Below the pieces are notes generated by a model that worked only from the letters and a program-made list of their open reading frames with translations, did not search any database and was not told the origin of the DNA. Positions 51,975 to 60,835 of a stretch of DNA of 64,000 nucleotides are shown here, piece by piece. Numbering within the stretch: the stretch's first letter is position 1; every line of letters begins with the position of its first letter. This DNA is from an uncultured Blautia sp. (GTDB lineage: Bacteria > Bacillota > Clostridia > Lachnospirales > Lachnospiraceae), in assembly GCA_900551075.1 (NCBI GenBank), contig URVB01000007.1:55703-119702 (forward strand), written 5' to 3'. The position numbers and the translations under genes are program-made.

Positions 51975-52887
51975 TTTCCCGGGAGGTTCCTGGCCGGTTA
52001 TGCTGACACCTTTTACAGCAGAAAATACAGTGGATTATCCGGCATTGAAGGAGCTTGTGGACTGGTATATCGAGAATGGTGTTTCAGGAATGTTTTCCGT
52101 ATGTCAGTCCAGTGAAATGTTTTTTCTTTCACTGGAAGAAAGGACAGAAATAGCCAGAAAAACGATTGAGTTTGCAGCAGGAAGGGTTCCGGTCATTGCG
52201 TCCGGACATATTTCGGACGATTTCGAAGAACAGGTAAAAGAACTGAATGCTATGGCAGATACGGGAGCAGATGCAGTTATCCTGATTACAAACCGTTTGG
52301 CAAAGGAAGAAGAAAACGATGAGGTCTGGATGAAAAACTGCCAGAAGCTACTGGAACGAATCAATCAGGACGTTGCGCTTGGATTTTACGAATGTCCGTA
52401 CCCATACAAGCGGCTGCTCACACCGGACACCATTAAATGGTGCGCTGACACAGGTAGATTCTACTTTTTAAAGGATACCTGCTGTGACATGGAACAGATT
52501 CAAAAGAAGCTGGATGTCATCCAGGGTACCAACCTGAAGCTATACAATGCAAACACAACCACTCTGCTTGAGTCATTAAGAGCAGGAGCGGCAGGCTTCT
52601 GTGGAGTTATGGATAATTTTCATCCGGCACTGTATACATGGCTTTGCGAGAATTATGAAGATGAAAGAGCGGACGGAATGGCGGATTTCCTGACAATTGC
52701 TTCATTTATTGAACGACAGTATTATCCGGTAAACGCAAAATACCACCTTGCAGCCTGCGAAGGCCTGCATTTTACTACAAAGTGCCGCACCAGGGATGAA
52801 AGCGGCCTGACAGAATCATTTAAAAAAGAAGTGCACATGCTGGATAGTATGGCAAAAATAAAAATGGATGAAATAAGGAGGATATAA
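51964..52887 (+). CDS. DapA/NanA-family class I aldolase
   Basis: A 307-residue TIM-barrel lyase. The Schiff-base lysine is in FYFLKDTCCD, and the catalytic tyrosine is in GFYECPYPYKR. The carboxylate-binding GTTGE/GSTGE loop of dihydrodipicolinate synthase and N-acetylneuraminate lyase is replaced by CQSSE, so specificity is not standard. It overlaps the sialidase-fold gene. Cleavage of a 2-keto acid sugar, releasing pyruvate, is the likely reaction given the context. Confidence 0.88.
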   Translation: MGYNFPGGSWPVMLTPFTAENTVDYPALKELVDWYIENGVSGMFSVCQSSEMFFLSLEERTEIARKTIEFAAGRVPVIASGHISDDFEEQVKELNAMADTGADAVILITNRLAKEEENDEVWMKNCQKLLERINQDVALGFYECPYPYKRLLTPDTIKWCADTGRFYFLKDTCCDMEQIQKKLDVIQGTNLKLYNANTTTLLESLRAGAAGFCGVMDNFHPALYTWLCENYEDERADGMADFLTIASFIERQYYPVNAKYHLAACEGLHFTTKCRTRDESGLTESFKKEVHMLDSMAKIKMDEIRRI

Positions 52888-52889
52888 AA

Positions 52890-53852
52890 ATGAAAAGAAT
52901 AAAATTAGCGGCACTTGTATTGGCAGGAACGATGTTATTAGGCTGTACAAACGTATTTGCGGCAGATTATCCGGAAAAAGATATTACGGTAATCATTCCG
53001 AAGGCAGCAGGCGGCGGGACAGATACCGCAGCGCGCGGGTTAATTCAGTATATGAAGGAAAGTCTGGATGGCTCCAATTTTGTGGCGACTAATAAGCCAG
53101 ACGGCGGTGGAGTGACCGGTATGATTGAGACATCTGCAGCAAAGGCAGATGGTTACACTTTAGGCATGGTTACTGTGGAATTGGCAATGTTTCCATGGCA
53201 GGATAAATGTCCGGTAACACCGGAGAATTATACATCTATTTGTGCGCCTATTGCGGCACCGGCAGGGCTGATTGTTCCGGCTGATGCAGAATATGGTACG
53301 GTTGACGAATTTGTTGCATATTGCCAGGAGCATCCGGGTGAGGTGCAGGTTGGTAATTCCGGTATGGGTGCCATTTGGCATGTAGCGGCTGTTAACTTTG
53401 AAAATGAGTACGATGTTGAGCTGAAGCACATTCCGTATCCAAACGGCTCTGCGGACATTGCAGCAGCACTTGCGGGCGGTCATATTGACGCAACAATTGC
53501 AGATCCGTCCAGCTACAAATCTCAGATTGATGCGGGAGAAATGAAGCTTCTGGCTGTTATGGCTGAAGAACGTTCCGGTATTTATCCTGATGTACCTACT
53601 TTCAAAGAATTGGGGCATGATATGGTTATTCGGGCATGGGCGGCTCTGGTAGCACCGAAGGATACACCGGAGGATGTTCTTGAGGTACTTCGTGATACTG
53701 CAAAAGCTGCGTGTGAAAGTGATGAATATAAAGCGTATTTTGAGAAACAGGGAATTGATCCGCAATGCATCATTGGTGAAGATTGTCAGATGATGATGGA
53801 AGATGACTATGCAATGTATGAGGAACTGTTAAAAGATATTGAATTAGAATAA
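52890..53852 (+). CDS. Tripartite tricarboxylate transporter substrate-binding lipoprotein (TctC)
   Basis: A 320-residue Bug-type receptor. The signal peptide ends in a lipobox, MLLGC, so it is membrane-anchored. YPEKDITVIIPKAAGGGTDTAAR is split by the conserved IVP-x-x-AGGGTD ligand loop; the second ligand loop PSSYKSQIDAGEMKLLAVM follows. TTT receptors bind carboxylated compounds. It starts two bases after the lyase stop, tightly in the operon. Confidence 0.93.
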   Translation: MKRIKLAALVLAGTMLLGCTNVFAADYPEKDITVIIPKAAGGGTDTAARGLIQYMKESLDGSNFVATNKPDGGGVTGMIETSAAKADGYTLGMVTVELAMFPWQDKCPVTPENYTSICAPIAAPAGLIVPADAEYGTVDEFVAYCQEHPGEVQVGNSGMGAIWHVAAVNFENEYDVELKHIPYPNGSADIAAALAGGHIDATIADPSSYKSQIDAGEMKLLAVMAEERSGIYPDVPTFKELGHDMVIRAWAALVAPKDTPEDVLEVLRDTAKAACESDEYKAYFEKQGIDPQCIIGEDCQMMMEDDYAMYEELLKDIELE

Positions 53853-53869
53853 TTCGGAGAAAAATTGTT

Positions 53870-54340
53870 ATGGGAAATATGAAAAAAACAAATTACATTA
53901 TTTCTGCGATTACGCTGGTTCTTGGCATCTTAATGGTAGCGATGGCGTCAAAATTTAAGATAAAATTCGGCTCCGGTGATCCCGGTGCCGGATTTTGGCC
54001 GGCAATCTTGGGAGGGTTCATGATTTTACTGGCAATTCTTTTGCTGGTGACCACTTTAAAAAACAAAGCTGCTATGGAAGAAAAAATATTTACTATTTTC
54101 CTGCCGGCAAATAAGCGGGTATATCAGGTAATGGCAGTGGTTGCTGCCTTTTGCGTAGTACTGTACTTTTTCGGATTTTATATTGGAGCTTTGCTGTTTA
54201 TTCCAATCGTAATGTATATTATGGAAGCAAGAAGACCAAAGAAAATAATTATTACAACAGTAGCAACGGTAGCAGGTATTTATGTAGTGTTTGCGATTTT
54301 GCTGAAAATATCCCTACCGGCTCCGTTTTTTATGCAATAG
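53870..54340 (+). CDS. Tripartite tricarboxylate transporter small membrane subunit (TctB)
   Basis: A 156-residue protein with four hydrophobic helices. DPGAGFWPAILGGFMILLAI contains the GxxxWP-like motif of TctB. It sits between tctC and tctA as in known TTT systems. An alternative ATG (53879) lies three codons in. Confidence 0.9.
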   Translation: MGNMKKTNYIISAITLVLGILMVAMASKFKIKFGSGDPGAGFWPAILGGFMILLAILLLVTTLKNKAAMEEKIFTIFLPANKRVYQVMAVVAAFCVVLYFFGFYIGALLFIPIVMYIMEARRPKKIIITTVATVAGIYVVFAILLKISLPAPFFMQ

Positions 54341-54351
54341 GAGGAAAAACG

Positions 54352-55857
54352 ATGGGAGATATTTTAACAGCTCTGAGCAGCGTTTTTGTCCCTGTAAATA
54401 TTCTGGGGCTTGTTTTTGGAACAGGTGTAGGAATATTAATCGGAGCGCTTCCGGGGCTTTCCGTAAATATGGGAATCGCGTTACTGTTTCCATTAACCTT
54501 CTCATTTCAGGGTGTGGGAGGAATTCTGATGCTTCTCGGAATCTATTGTGGGGCGATTTACGGAGGTTCCATTTCAGCGATTCTGCTTCGTACTCCGGGA
54601 ACACCAGCATCAGTTGCCACAACACTTGATGGTTATCCCATGGCGACAAAGCTTGGGCAGCCGGGTAGAGCATTGGGGCTTTCAACAATGGGTTCGGCAT
54701 TTGGAGGGATTTTCAGCGCTATATGTCTGATTATTTTATCTCCGCTGTTGGCCAGGGTTGCGTTACAGTTTTCCAAGCCGGAATACTTTGCTCTTGCGGT
54801 GTTTGGAATCAGTATTATCACCAGTGTTTCGTCCGGATCTATTATTAAGGGACTGCTGGGCGGCGTTATTGGTTTATTTATTGCTACAATTGGTATTGAC
54901 AATCTGAGCGGAAATCTCCGATTTACCTTTGGAACAACGTATCTGCTGGGGGGGATTTCGTTTGTACCGGTTCTGATTGGTCTGTTCGCTTTTTCGCAGG
55001 TGCTTCAGAGTGTGGAGGATGCATATAAAGAACCATATGAAAAACATGACGTAAAGATTCAGCGTGTATTCCCAACAATGTCGGATGTGAAACGCGTATT
55101 TGTCACGATGCTTCGTTCTTCTGTTATAGGAACTTTTATTGGATGCGTTCCCGGAACGGGAGGAGATATTGCTTCCTTTGTTTCTTATGATCAGGCAAAG
55201 CGCTGGTCAAGATATAAAGATAATTTCGGAAATGGTGAGCCGGAAGGAGTTGTAGCTCCTGAATCTGGAAATAATGCAGTGTCCGGCGGCGCTATGATTC
55301 CAATGCTGACATTAGGGATTCCGGGAGATGGCGCTACGGCAATTATGCTAGGGGCCTTAATGGTTCAGGGTATGCAGCCCGGTCCGTTGCTTTTTAAAGA
55401 GCAGGCAAGTTCTGTTTACGCCATTTTTATCGGCTTGCTCCTTGCAAACGCAGTGATGGGGATTTTGGGATTTTCTTTAATCCGTTTATTTGTAAAAGTT
55501 ATCAATATCCCGAAAGAGATACTGTTACCTATTATTTTTGTGCTGACCTTTGTGGGCGCATATGCATATAATAATTCTTTGACAGATGTGTTTGTAATGG
55601 TATTATTCGGATTTTTGGGATATTTTATGAACAAGGCACAGTTTTCCATGTCTGCGATTGTCATCGGTATCATTTTGGGCTCCATGGCTGAATCGAATTT
55701 CCGCGGAGCGCTGATGATGAGCGATGGAAACATGTCCATTTTTATGACGAGGCCGATTTGTGCAGTATTTTTGATTCTGTCATTGATTTCTTTGCTTTCA
55801 CCGATTCTTGGATCAAAGGTAAAAGCTGTATTTAGAAAGAAACAGCATAAATTATGA
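54352..55857 (+). CDS. Tripartite tricarboxylate transporter large membrane subunit (TctA)
   Basis: A 501-residue permease with about twelve helices. GALPGLSVNMGIALLFPLTF and the repeated-half counterpart VPGTGGDIASFVSYDQAKR and GNNAVSGGAMIPMLTLGIPGDGATAIMLGALMVQG-type stretch are the TctA signatures. The ATG at 54352 follows AGGAGGAAAAACG; the longer frame from 54151 lies in tctB and is rejected. Its stop overlaps the YhcH-like start by four bases (ATGA). Confidence 0.95.
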   Translation: MGDILTALSSVFVPVNILGLVFGTGVGILIGALPGLSVNMGIALLFPLTFSFQGVGGILMLLGIYCGAIYGGSISAILLRTPGTPASVATTLDGYPMATKLGQPGRALGLSTMGSAFGGIFSAICLIILSPLLARVALQFSKPEYFALAVFGISIITSVSSGSIIKGLLGGVIGLFIATIGIDNLSGNLRFTFGTTYLLGGISFVPVLIGLFAFSQVLQSVEDAYKEPYEKHDVKIQRVFPTMSDVKRVFVTMLRSSVIGTFIGCVPGTGGDIASFVSYDQAKRWSRYKDNFGNGEPEGVVAPESGNNAVSGGAMIPMLTLGIPGDGATAIMLGALMVQGMQPGPLLFKEQASSVYAIFIGLLLANAVMGILGFSLIRLFVKVINIPKEILLPIIFVLTFVGAYAYNNSLTDVFVMVLFGFLGYFMNKAQFSMSAIVIGIILGSMAESNFRGALMMSDGNMSIFMTRPICAVFLILSLISLLSPILGSKVKAVFRKKQHKL

Positions 55858-56291
55858 TTATAGATTATTTGGAAAACAGCATTTATTATGAAAGTTTAAT
55901 TCCACAGTTGCCGGAAATCAAAGAGATTGTGAACAACTGTCAGGATAAACCATGCGGTCGCTATGAAACGGAATGGGGATATTATATGATCCAGGAAGGG
56001 ACTACAAACCCCGTGGAGAGCAATGAATTTGAAAGCCACAAGAAATATATAGATGTTCAGTGCCTTGTTTCAGGTACAGAATGTATGGAATGGCAGAACA
56101 TCACTAAACTGGATTTGACAAAGGCGTATTGTGGAGAGAAGGATTTGCAGATGATGAGAGGCGAGGGCTGGCAGGTGCAGATTACAGAGGGGATGTTTTA
56201 TGTAATGTTTCCGGAGGATGGACACAAAGCATGCTGCCATAGAGAGCAACCATGGATGTATAAGAAAGTGGTTGTAAAAATAAAACTATAA
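55854..56291 (+). CDS. YhcH/NanQ-family (DUF386) sugar anomerase-like protein
   Basis: A 145-residue double-stranded beta-helix protein. FESHKKYIDVQCLVSG and the metal-binding YVMFPEDGHKACC are the family motifs (histidines and glutamate ligands). In E. coli the homologue NanQ (YhcH) speeds anomer change of N-acetylneuraminate during sialic acid use; other members serve other sugars (YiaL, EbgC). Translation is coupled to tctA. Its presence supports a sugar-acid substrate for the operon. Confidence 0.9.
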   Translation: MIIDYLENSIYYESLIPQLPEIKEIVNNCQDKPCGRYETEWGYYMIQEGTTNPVESNEFESHKKYIDVQCLVSGTECMEWQNITKLDLTKAYCGEKDLQMMRGEGWQVQITEGMFYVMFPEDGHKACCHREQPWMYKKVVVKIKL

Positions 56292-56349
56292 GGCATATAG
56301 ACAATAGAGGATTGGTATATTGGTGATTAAAACTGATATCTCTTATTAA

Positions 56350-56541
56350 TTATCTGTCTCTTCAATATTGCCAGAGGTGATTCCTTGGACTCCTTTGTTC
56401 TATATAGAGGGAACCGTGATAACACCTCATACATCAGCGGAGACTTACGAAAACTGCAAGCAGGCTTGGATTCTGACAGCAACTACGGTTTTTGATGTAA
56501 TTGCCGGACAGGAATTAGTAAAACAGAATCTGCTAAAATAA
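56350..56541 (+). pseudogene. C-terminal remnant of a D-2-hydroxyacid dehydrogenase
   Basis: An open stretch without a start reads IEGTVITPHTSAETYENC, KQAWILTATTVFDVIAGQEL and a TAA stop at 56539. This is the C-terminal end of the 2-hydroxyacid dehydrogenase (SerA-like) fold, including the catalytic histidine of TPH. An in-frame stop at 56347 and the absence of the NAD domain show that only about 60 codons remain. It may once have been a further enzyme of the sugar-acid operon. Confidence 0.75.
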
Positions 56542-56557
56542 ATACGTATATAAAATA

Positions 56558-56604
56558 AAAGGATGCGGGACAGGCTGTATAGGCTGTTTCGTGTCCTTTA
56601 TTTG
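56558..56604 (+). terminator. Terminator of the IclR-controlled operon
   Basis: AAAGGATGCGG (56558-56568) pairs with TCGTGTCCTTT (56589-56599), including wobble pairs, followed by ATTTG. Confidence 0.65.
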
Positions 56605-56645
56605 TATCTGCCCAGGGCAAAGAAGAGAGTTTTTTGATTCTTTTG

Positions 56646-56674
56646 TTGGAAAATACAGGAAAGCAGTTTATAAT
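56646..56674 (+). promoter_or_regulatory. Promoter upstream of yfcE
   Basis: TTGGAA (56646-56651), a 17-bp spacer and TATAAT (56669-56674). It implies a leader of about 195 bases before the ATG at 56878, in which I see no riboswitch I can name. Confidence 0.6.
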
Positions 56675-56877
56675 ATCTGTAGTAAATACATAGGGGCATT
56701 CTAAAGTGATTGATTTTAGCCGTGCTTGGATTTTCAGTATTGTAAAATATTTTTATGTGAATTTTCAGGAAACCTTTGCAATTATCAAAGAGCATGACTA
56801 TATAGAAAGAATTATGTGCAGACTCCATATACGGAAAAATCAAATTATTTGAGGGATAAAGCAGAAAGGAAAATGTT

Positions 56878-57333
56878 ATGGCAACGAAAATAGGAATTAT
56901 ATCGGATACCCATGGAATTCTGCGGCCGCAGGTGATGGAAATACTAAAGACCTGTGACTGCATTCTGCATGGCGGTGATATCAATAAGCCGGAAGTGCTG
57001 GATGCATTAAGACCGCTTGCATCCATATATGCTGTCAGGGGAAACAATGATAGGGATTGGGCTGAAGGACTGGCAAAATCCCTGCATTTTACCATAGATG
57101 GCGTGGAGTTTTTTTTGGTGCATGACAAAAAGGACGTGGCATGGAAGCTGGGAAGCGTGCAGGTGGTGATTTTTGGACATTCTCACAGGTATTTTGAGAA
57201 GGAGATCGATGGCAGACTGTGGCTGAATCCCGGAAGCTGTGGGAGACGCAGGTTCAGCGGGGAGTTGACAATGGCAGTTATGACAGTGGATAACGATACT
57301 TATCAGGTTGAAAAAATAATGATTGATGAGTGA
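56878..57333 (+). CDS. yfcE: YfcE/MJ0936-family metallophosphoesterase
   Basis: A 151-residue phosphodiesterase. All metal-binding motifs are present: SDTHG, HGGD, RGNND, VHDK and FGHSHRY. Such enzymes hydrolyse phosphodiesters with Mn2+; the natural substrate is not known. AAAGGAAAATGTT precedes the ATG. Length is normal for the short form. Confidence 0.93.
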   Translation: MATKIGIISDTHGILRPQVMEILKTCDCILHGGDINKPEVLDALRPLASIYAVRGNNDRDWAEGLAKSLHFTIDGVEFFLVHDKKDVAWKLGSVQVVIFGHSHRYFEKEIDGRLWLNPGSCGRRRFSGELTMAVMTVDNDTYQVEKIMIDE

Positions 57334-57361
57334 CGGATAAATACACAAAATAAAGAGGAGT

Positions 57362-57730
57362 ATGATTATGAAATATGTAAGGCAGTTTTGTATTATCCTG
57401 TTGATTTCCTTTTTGGGGGAAGCTCTTTATGAGATGCTTCCATTTCCCGTTCCTGCAAGTGTGTATGGACTGGTATTGATGCTGGGAGCGCTCCGGGCGG
57501 GGGTTTTGAAGCTGGAACAGGTGAAGGATGCGGCAACGTTTTTGATTGAGGCCATGCCGGTCATGTTTATTCCTGCGGGAGTGGGATTGCTGAACTCATG
57601 GGAAGCGTTGGAGCCGATTCTTGTTCCTGTGCTGGCAATCACTGTTTTGACAACTGTCATTGTTATGGTGGTGACCGGTCATGTTACGCAGTTTGTGATA
57701 AGAAGCAGGCAGGGGAGGAAAGTAAAGTGA
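57362..57730 (+). CDS. lrgA: LrgA/CidA-family holin-like membrane protein
   Basis: A 122-residue protein with four membrane helices. FPVPASVYGLVLMLGAL and MFIPAGVGLLNSWEAL are the CidA/LrgA motifs. The pair is linked to control of murein hydrolase export and, in other bacteria, pyruvate transport. AAAGAGGAG precedes the ATG at 57362. It overlaps lrgB by four bases (GTGA). Confidence 0.92.
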   Translation: MIMKYVRQFCIILLISFLGEALYEMLPFPVPASVYGLVLMLGALRAGVLKLEQVKDAATFLIEAMPVMFIPAGVGLLNSWEALEPILVPVLAITVLTTVIVMVVTGHVTQFVIRSRQGRKVK

Positions 57731-58419
57731 CGGAGTTTTTGGAAGGTTCTGTGTTTTGGGGAGCGGCAATCAGCCTGCTTGCCTATGAGACAGGCCTGAT
57801 CATAAAGAAAAAATTCAAAATGGCGGTTTTTAATCCGCTTTTGATTGCAATCCTTTGTGTTATGGGGGTTCTGGCGGTTACTCATGTGAAGTATGAAAGC
57901 TATCAGGAGGGCGGACAATATTTGAGCTATCTGCTTACGCCTGCAACGGTCAGTCTGGCGGTTCCCCTGTACGAGCAGCTAAATCTTTTGAAGAATAATC
58001 TTAAGGCAGTAGCTGCCGGGATTATTTCCGGGGTTTTTGCAAGTCTGGTCAGCGTTTTTCTTTTGGCGAAGCTGTTTGGGCTGTCCCATGAACAGTATGT
58101 GACGCTGCTTCCCAAATCAATTACAACTGCAATAGGAATGGGAGTCTCCGAGGAGCTGGGAGGATTTGTTACGATTACCGTGGCAGTTATCATTATTACG
58201 GGGGTTCTTGGGAACATGATCGGTGAGGGCGTATGCAGGCTGTTCGGCATCAAAGAGCCGATTGCCAAAGGTCTGGCGTTTGGTACCTCAGCTCATGCGA
58301 TCGGAACAGCCAGGGCTATGGAGATAGGACAGGTGGAAGGTGCGATGAGCAGCCTTGCGATTGCTGTTGCAGGGCTTTTGACAGTGGTCGCTGCATCTGT
58401 ATTTGCCAATTTAATCTAA
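57727..58419 (+). CDS. lrgB: LrgB/CidB-family membrane protein
   Basis: A 230-residue partner of LrgA with about eight helices. LLPKSITTAIGMGVSEELGG and GTSAHAIGTARAMEIGQVEGAMSSLAI-type motifs are diagnostic. The GTG at 57727 overlaps the lrgA stop and follows GGGGAGG; the frame starting at 57598 lies inside lrgA and is rejected. No LytSR regulator is adjacent. Confidence 0.93.
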   Translation: MTEFLEGSVFWGAAISLLAYETGLIIKKKFKMAVFNPLLIAILCVMGVLAVTHVKYESYQEGGQYLSYLLTPATVSLAVPLYEQLNLLKNNLKAVAAGIISGVFASLVSVFLLAKLFGLSHEQYVTLLPKSITTAIGMGVSEELGGFVTITVAVIIITGVLGNMIGEGVCRLFGIKEPIAKGLAFGTSAHAIGTARAMEIGQVEGAMSSLAIAVAGLLTVVAASVFANLI

Positions 58420-58456
58420 AAAACAAACAAATATTCGAAAAAAGTAATTTCATCCC

Positions 58457-58485
58457 GTTTTATTGGACTAAAAATATGGTATACT
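58457..58485 (+). promoter_or_regulatory. Extended -10 promoter for the small membrane protein and WYL regulator
   Basis: An extended -10 TGGTATACT (TATACT at 58480-58485) with a weak -35 GTTTTA 17 bp upstream. Confidence 0.45.
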
Positions 58486-58542
58486 ATTCGTATAAGGAAA
58501 ATTTGTTCGGAAAATATGTTCGAGCTTGAGGAGGAGTATCAT

Positions 58543-58809
58543 ATGTGGAGTTCCAATGAAGAGATGAGAGAAAGAAAAATGATTGCACTGGCGGACAGAG
58601 GATATCTGCAGCAGGAAGAGGAACATAAGAATGGAAGGAAGTTTTCGCGTGCTGCGGCAATGATCCTGGGGAGCCTGCTGACGCTGGAGATTATGGTGGC
58701 AGGAGCAATGATCTTTAATATAGATGTACATGCGGTAGACGGGATTGCCCTTGTACTGTCGTTTATGGTATTATATTTTGGAGTAGTAGCAGTATTGACG
58801 GATAAATAG
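58543..58809 (+). CDS. Small two-helix membrane protein of unknown function
   Basis: An 88-residue protein: a charged N-terminal 45 residues (NEEMRERKMIALADRGYLQQEEEHKN) followed by two hydrophobic helices (MILGSLLTLEIMVAGAMIF and GIALVLSFMVLYFGVVAVL). GAGGAGG precedes the ATG at 58543. I recognise no family. It is nine bases before the WYL regulator and is probably co-expressed with it. Confidence 0.75.
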   Translation: MWSSNEEMRERKMIALADRGYLQQEEEHKNGRKFSRAAAMILGSLLTLEIMVAGAMIFNIDVHAVDGIALVLSFMVLYFGVVAVLTDK

Positions 58810-58818
58810 GAGCATCTT

Positions 58819-59826
58819 ATGCCGAAATCATTTCACCAAAAGCTGAAAATCCTGTATCTGATGCAGGTATTTATAGAAAAAACAGATGAAGAGCATCCTA
58901 TGACTGTACAAAATTTGATGCTTTATCTGGCTGACTATGGTATCAGTGCAGAGCGGAAAACGATTTACGATGATATTGAGGCATTGAGGCTGTTCGGCAT
59001 GGATATTGTGAACCGGCGTGAAAAACCGTCCGGTTATTATTTGGCAGGCCGTTCCTTTGAATTGGCAGAGCTGAGGCTGCTGGTAGATGCGGTACAGTCT
59101 TCAAAATTTATCACACAGAAGAAATCCATGCTGCTGATTAAAAAACTGGAGAGCCTGACCAGCATATATGAAGCAAAGAAGCTGCAAAGACAGGTATTTG
59201 CGGAGTCCCGGGTAAAGACCATGAATGAAGGGATTTATTATAATATAGATGAAATACACAAAGCAATATCCGGAAATTTTCAAATTAGTTTTCAATATTA
59301 CGAGTGGACAGTAACGAAGGAAATGCGTTTGAAGAAGAATGGGGAAAGATACAAAGTCAGTCCATGGGAACTGTTGTGGAAGGACGAGAATTATTATCTT
59401 GTGGGCTTGGATGAAAAAAGTGGAATTGTAAAGCATTACCGGGTGGATAAGATGCTGAAGATAGCCGTTGAAAAGAAAAAACGCAGCGGAGAAGAGATTT
59501 TCAGTGATTTTGACGCAGCGAAGTTTACTGCTAAGACATTTGGTATGTTTGGCGGGAGAGAGGAAATGCTTCGCCTTGAATTTGAAAACCGGTTCGTAGG
59601 TGTGGTGCTGGATCATTTTGGTCAGGATGTGATCATTTGCAGAATAGATGAGAGCCGCTTTTCTGTTTCAATACGTATCAATGTAAGCAGCCAGTTTTTT
59701 GGCTGGCTGGCAGGGCTTGGACCGGGGGCAGTGATCGTTTCACCGGAAAATGTCCGGAAAGAATATAAGGTATTTCTGAAAAAAGCGCTGGAGAATTATG
59801 GAGATGAAAATGACAGTAAAATCTAA
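58819..59826 (+). CDS. WYL-domain transcriptional regulator
   Basis: A 335-residue regulator of the YafY type. The N-terminus is a winged helix (MTVQNLMLYLADYGISAERKTIYDDIEAL is split around AERKTIYDDIEAL), and the middle holds the WYL domain with YKVSPWELLWKDENYYLVGLDEKS; the C-terminal WCX extension follows. WYL domains sense nucleotides or nucleic acid signals in several systems. The end overlaps the birA start region. The target may be the preceding small membrane gene or itself. Confidence 0.9.
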   Translation: MPKSFHQKLKILYLMQVFIEKTDEEHPMTVQNLMLYLADYGISAERKTIYDDIEALRLFGMDIVNRREKPSGYYLAGRSFELAELRLLVDAVQSSKFITQKKSMLLIKKLESLTSIYEAKKLQRQVFAESRVKTMNEGIYYNIDEIHKAISGNFQISFQYYEWTVTKEMRLKKNGERYKVSPWELLWKDENYYLVGLDEKSGIVKHYRVDKMLKIAVEKKKRSGEEIFSDFDAAKFTAKTFGMFGGREEMLRLEFENRFVGVVLDHFGQDVIICRIDESRFSVSIRINVSSQFFGWLAGLGPGAVIVSPENVRKEYKVFLKKALENYGDENDSKI

Positions 59827-60781
59827 GCTTTTAGAATTATTAGAACAGCATAAAGGAGAAACCCTGTCGGGAGAAGCTCTTGCACATGAGCTGCAATGCA
59901 CCCGGGCGGCAATCTGGAAGGCAGTGAAATCACTCCGGGAGGAGGGATATGTCATTGAGGCAGGACCGAATAAGGGCTATGTACTGTCAAAAGAAAGCAA
60001 CCGGGTATCCCCGGAGGGTATCCGGTTATTTCTGCATCATCCGGAGGTCTATTTGAAAATATACAAGGAGACAGAATCTACCAATCAGCTTGCAAAGCAG
60101 GCCGCACTCAGTAAGGAGGCAGGGCACGGCTCTTTTGTTATGGCGGAGAGGCAGACCGCGGGAAGAGGCAGAAGGGGAAGAGGCTTTTATTCTCCGGGAG
60201 AGGCGGGCCTGTATATGAGTATCGTGCTGGAGCCGGGAGAGACTCTGAAGGAAAGCCTGCTTCTTACAACCGCGGCGGCTGCAGCCGTTTATAAGGCGGT
60301 CAAAAAAGTGTGCGGAATATCTTTGGATATCAAATGGGTGAACGATCTTTACCTGCACGGAAAAAAGGTCAGTGGTATCCTGACGGAGGCCGTTACGGAT
60401 TTTGAGAGTGGGAACATTGAGTTTGCGGTAGTTGGAATCGGGCTGAACCTATATGAAGTAGAAACCGGTTACCCGGATGAATTGAAAAAGATTGCAGGTG
60501 CCCTTTATCGGAATAAGGATGAGGCTTCCGGTTTGGACAGGAATCGTCTGGCAGCAGAAATTGTGAATGAACTATTGGAGGAGACAAAAGAATTGAAGCT
60601 TTCTCCCGAATATGTGGAGCATAATATGGTTCTCGGCAGAGATATTCAGATCATGGACGGAGAGCATAGCCGCAGAGCGAAAGCAATATCTGTTTGCCCG
60701 GATGGAAAACTTAAGATTCGGGAAGCGGATGGAACCGTTGGTGTGCTGTCTTATGGAGAGGTTTCGGTTTGTCTGGATTAG
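59810..60781 (+). CDS. birA: Biotin-protein ligase and biotin operon repressor
   Basis: A 323-residue bifunctional BirA. Residues 1-65 are the DNA-binding winged helix (KLLELLEQHKGETLSGEALA, TRAAIWKAVKSLREEGY). The ligase domain contains ERQTAGRGRRGRGFYSP (biotinyl-AMP loop) and LDIKWVNDLYLHGKKVSGIL. The C-terminal SH3-like cap is present. The ATG at 59810 follows GGAG; two in-frame ATGs (59798, 59804) are less well placed. It overlaps the WYL gene by 17 bases. It biotinylates carboxylase carrier proteins. Confidence 0.95.
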   Translation: MTVKSKLLELLEQHKGETLSGEALAHELQCTRAAIWKAVKSLREEGYVIEAGPNKGYVLSKESNRVSPEGIRLFLHHPEVYLKIYKETESTNQLAKQAALSKEAGHGSFVMAERQTAGRGRRGRGFYSPGEAGLYMSIVLEPGETLKESLLLTTAAAAAVYKAVKKVCGISLDIKWVNDLYLHGKKVSGILTEAVTDFESGNIEFAVVGIGLNLYEVETGYPDELKKIAGALYRNKDEASGLDRNRLAAEIVNELLEETKELKLSPEYVEHNMVLGRDIQIMDGEHSRRAKAISVCPDGKLKIREADGTVGVLSYGEVSVCLD

Positions 60782-60799
60782 ATAAAATATTAATGGCAA

Positions 60800-60829
60800 A
60801 GGGCTGCAAAAAGACTTTTTTGCAGCCCT
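60800..60829. terminator. Bidirectional terminator between birA and the sigma operon
   Basis: AGGGCTGCAAAAA pairs with TTTTTGCAGCCCT (60800-60812 with 60817-60829); the T-rich arm serves both converging transcripts. Confidence 0.8.
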
Positions 60830-60835
60830 GCTGTA

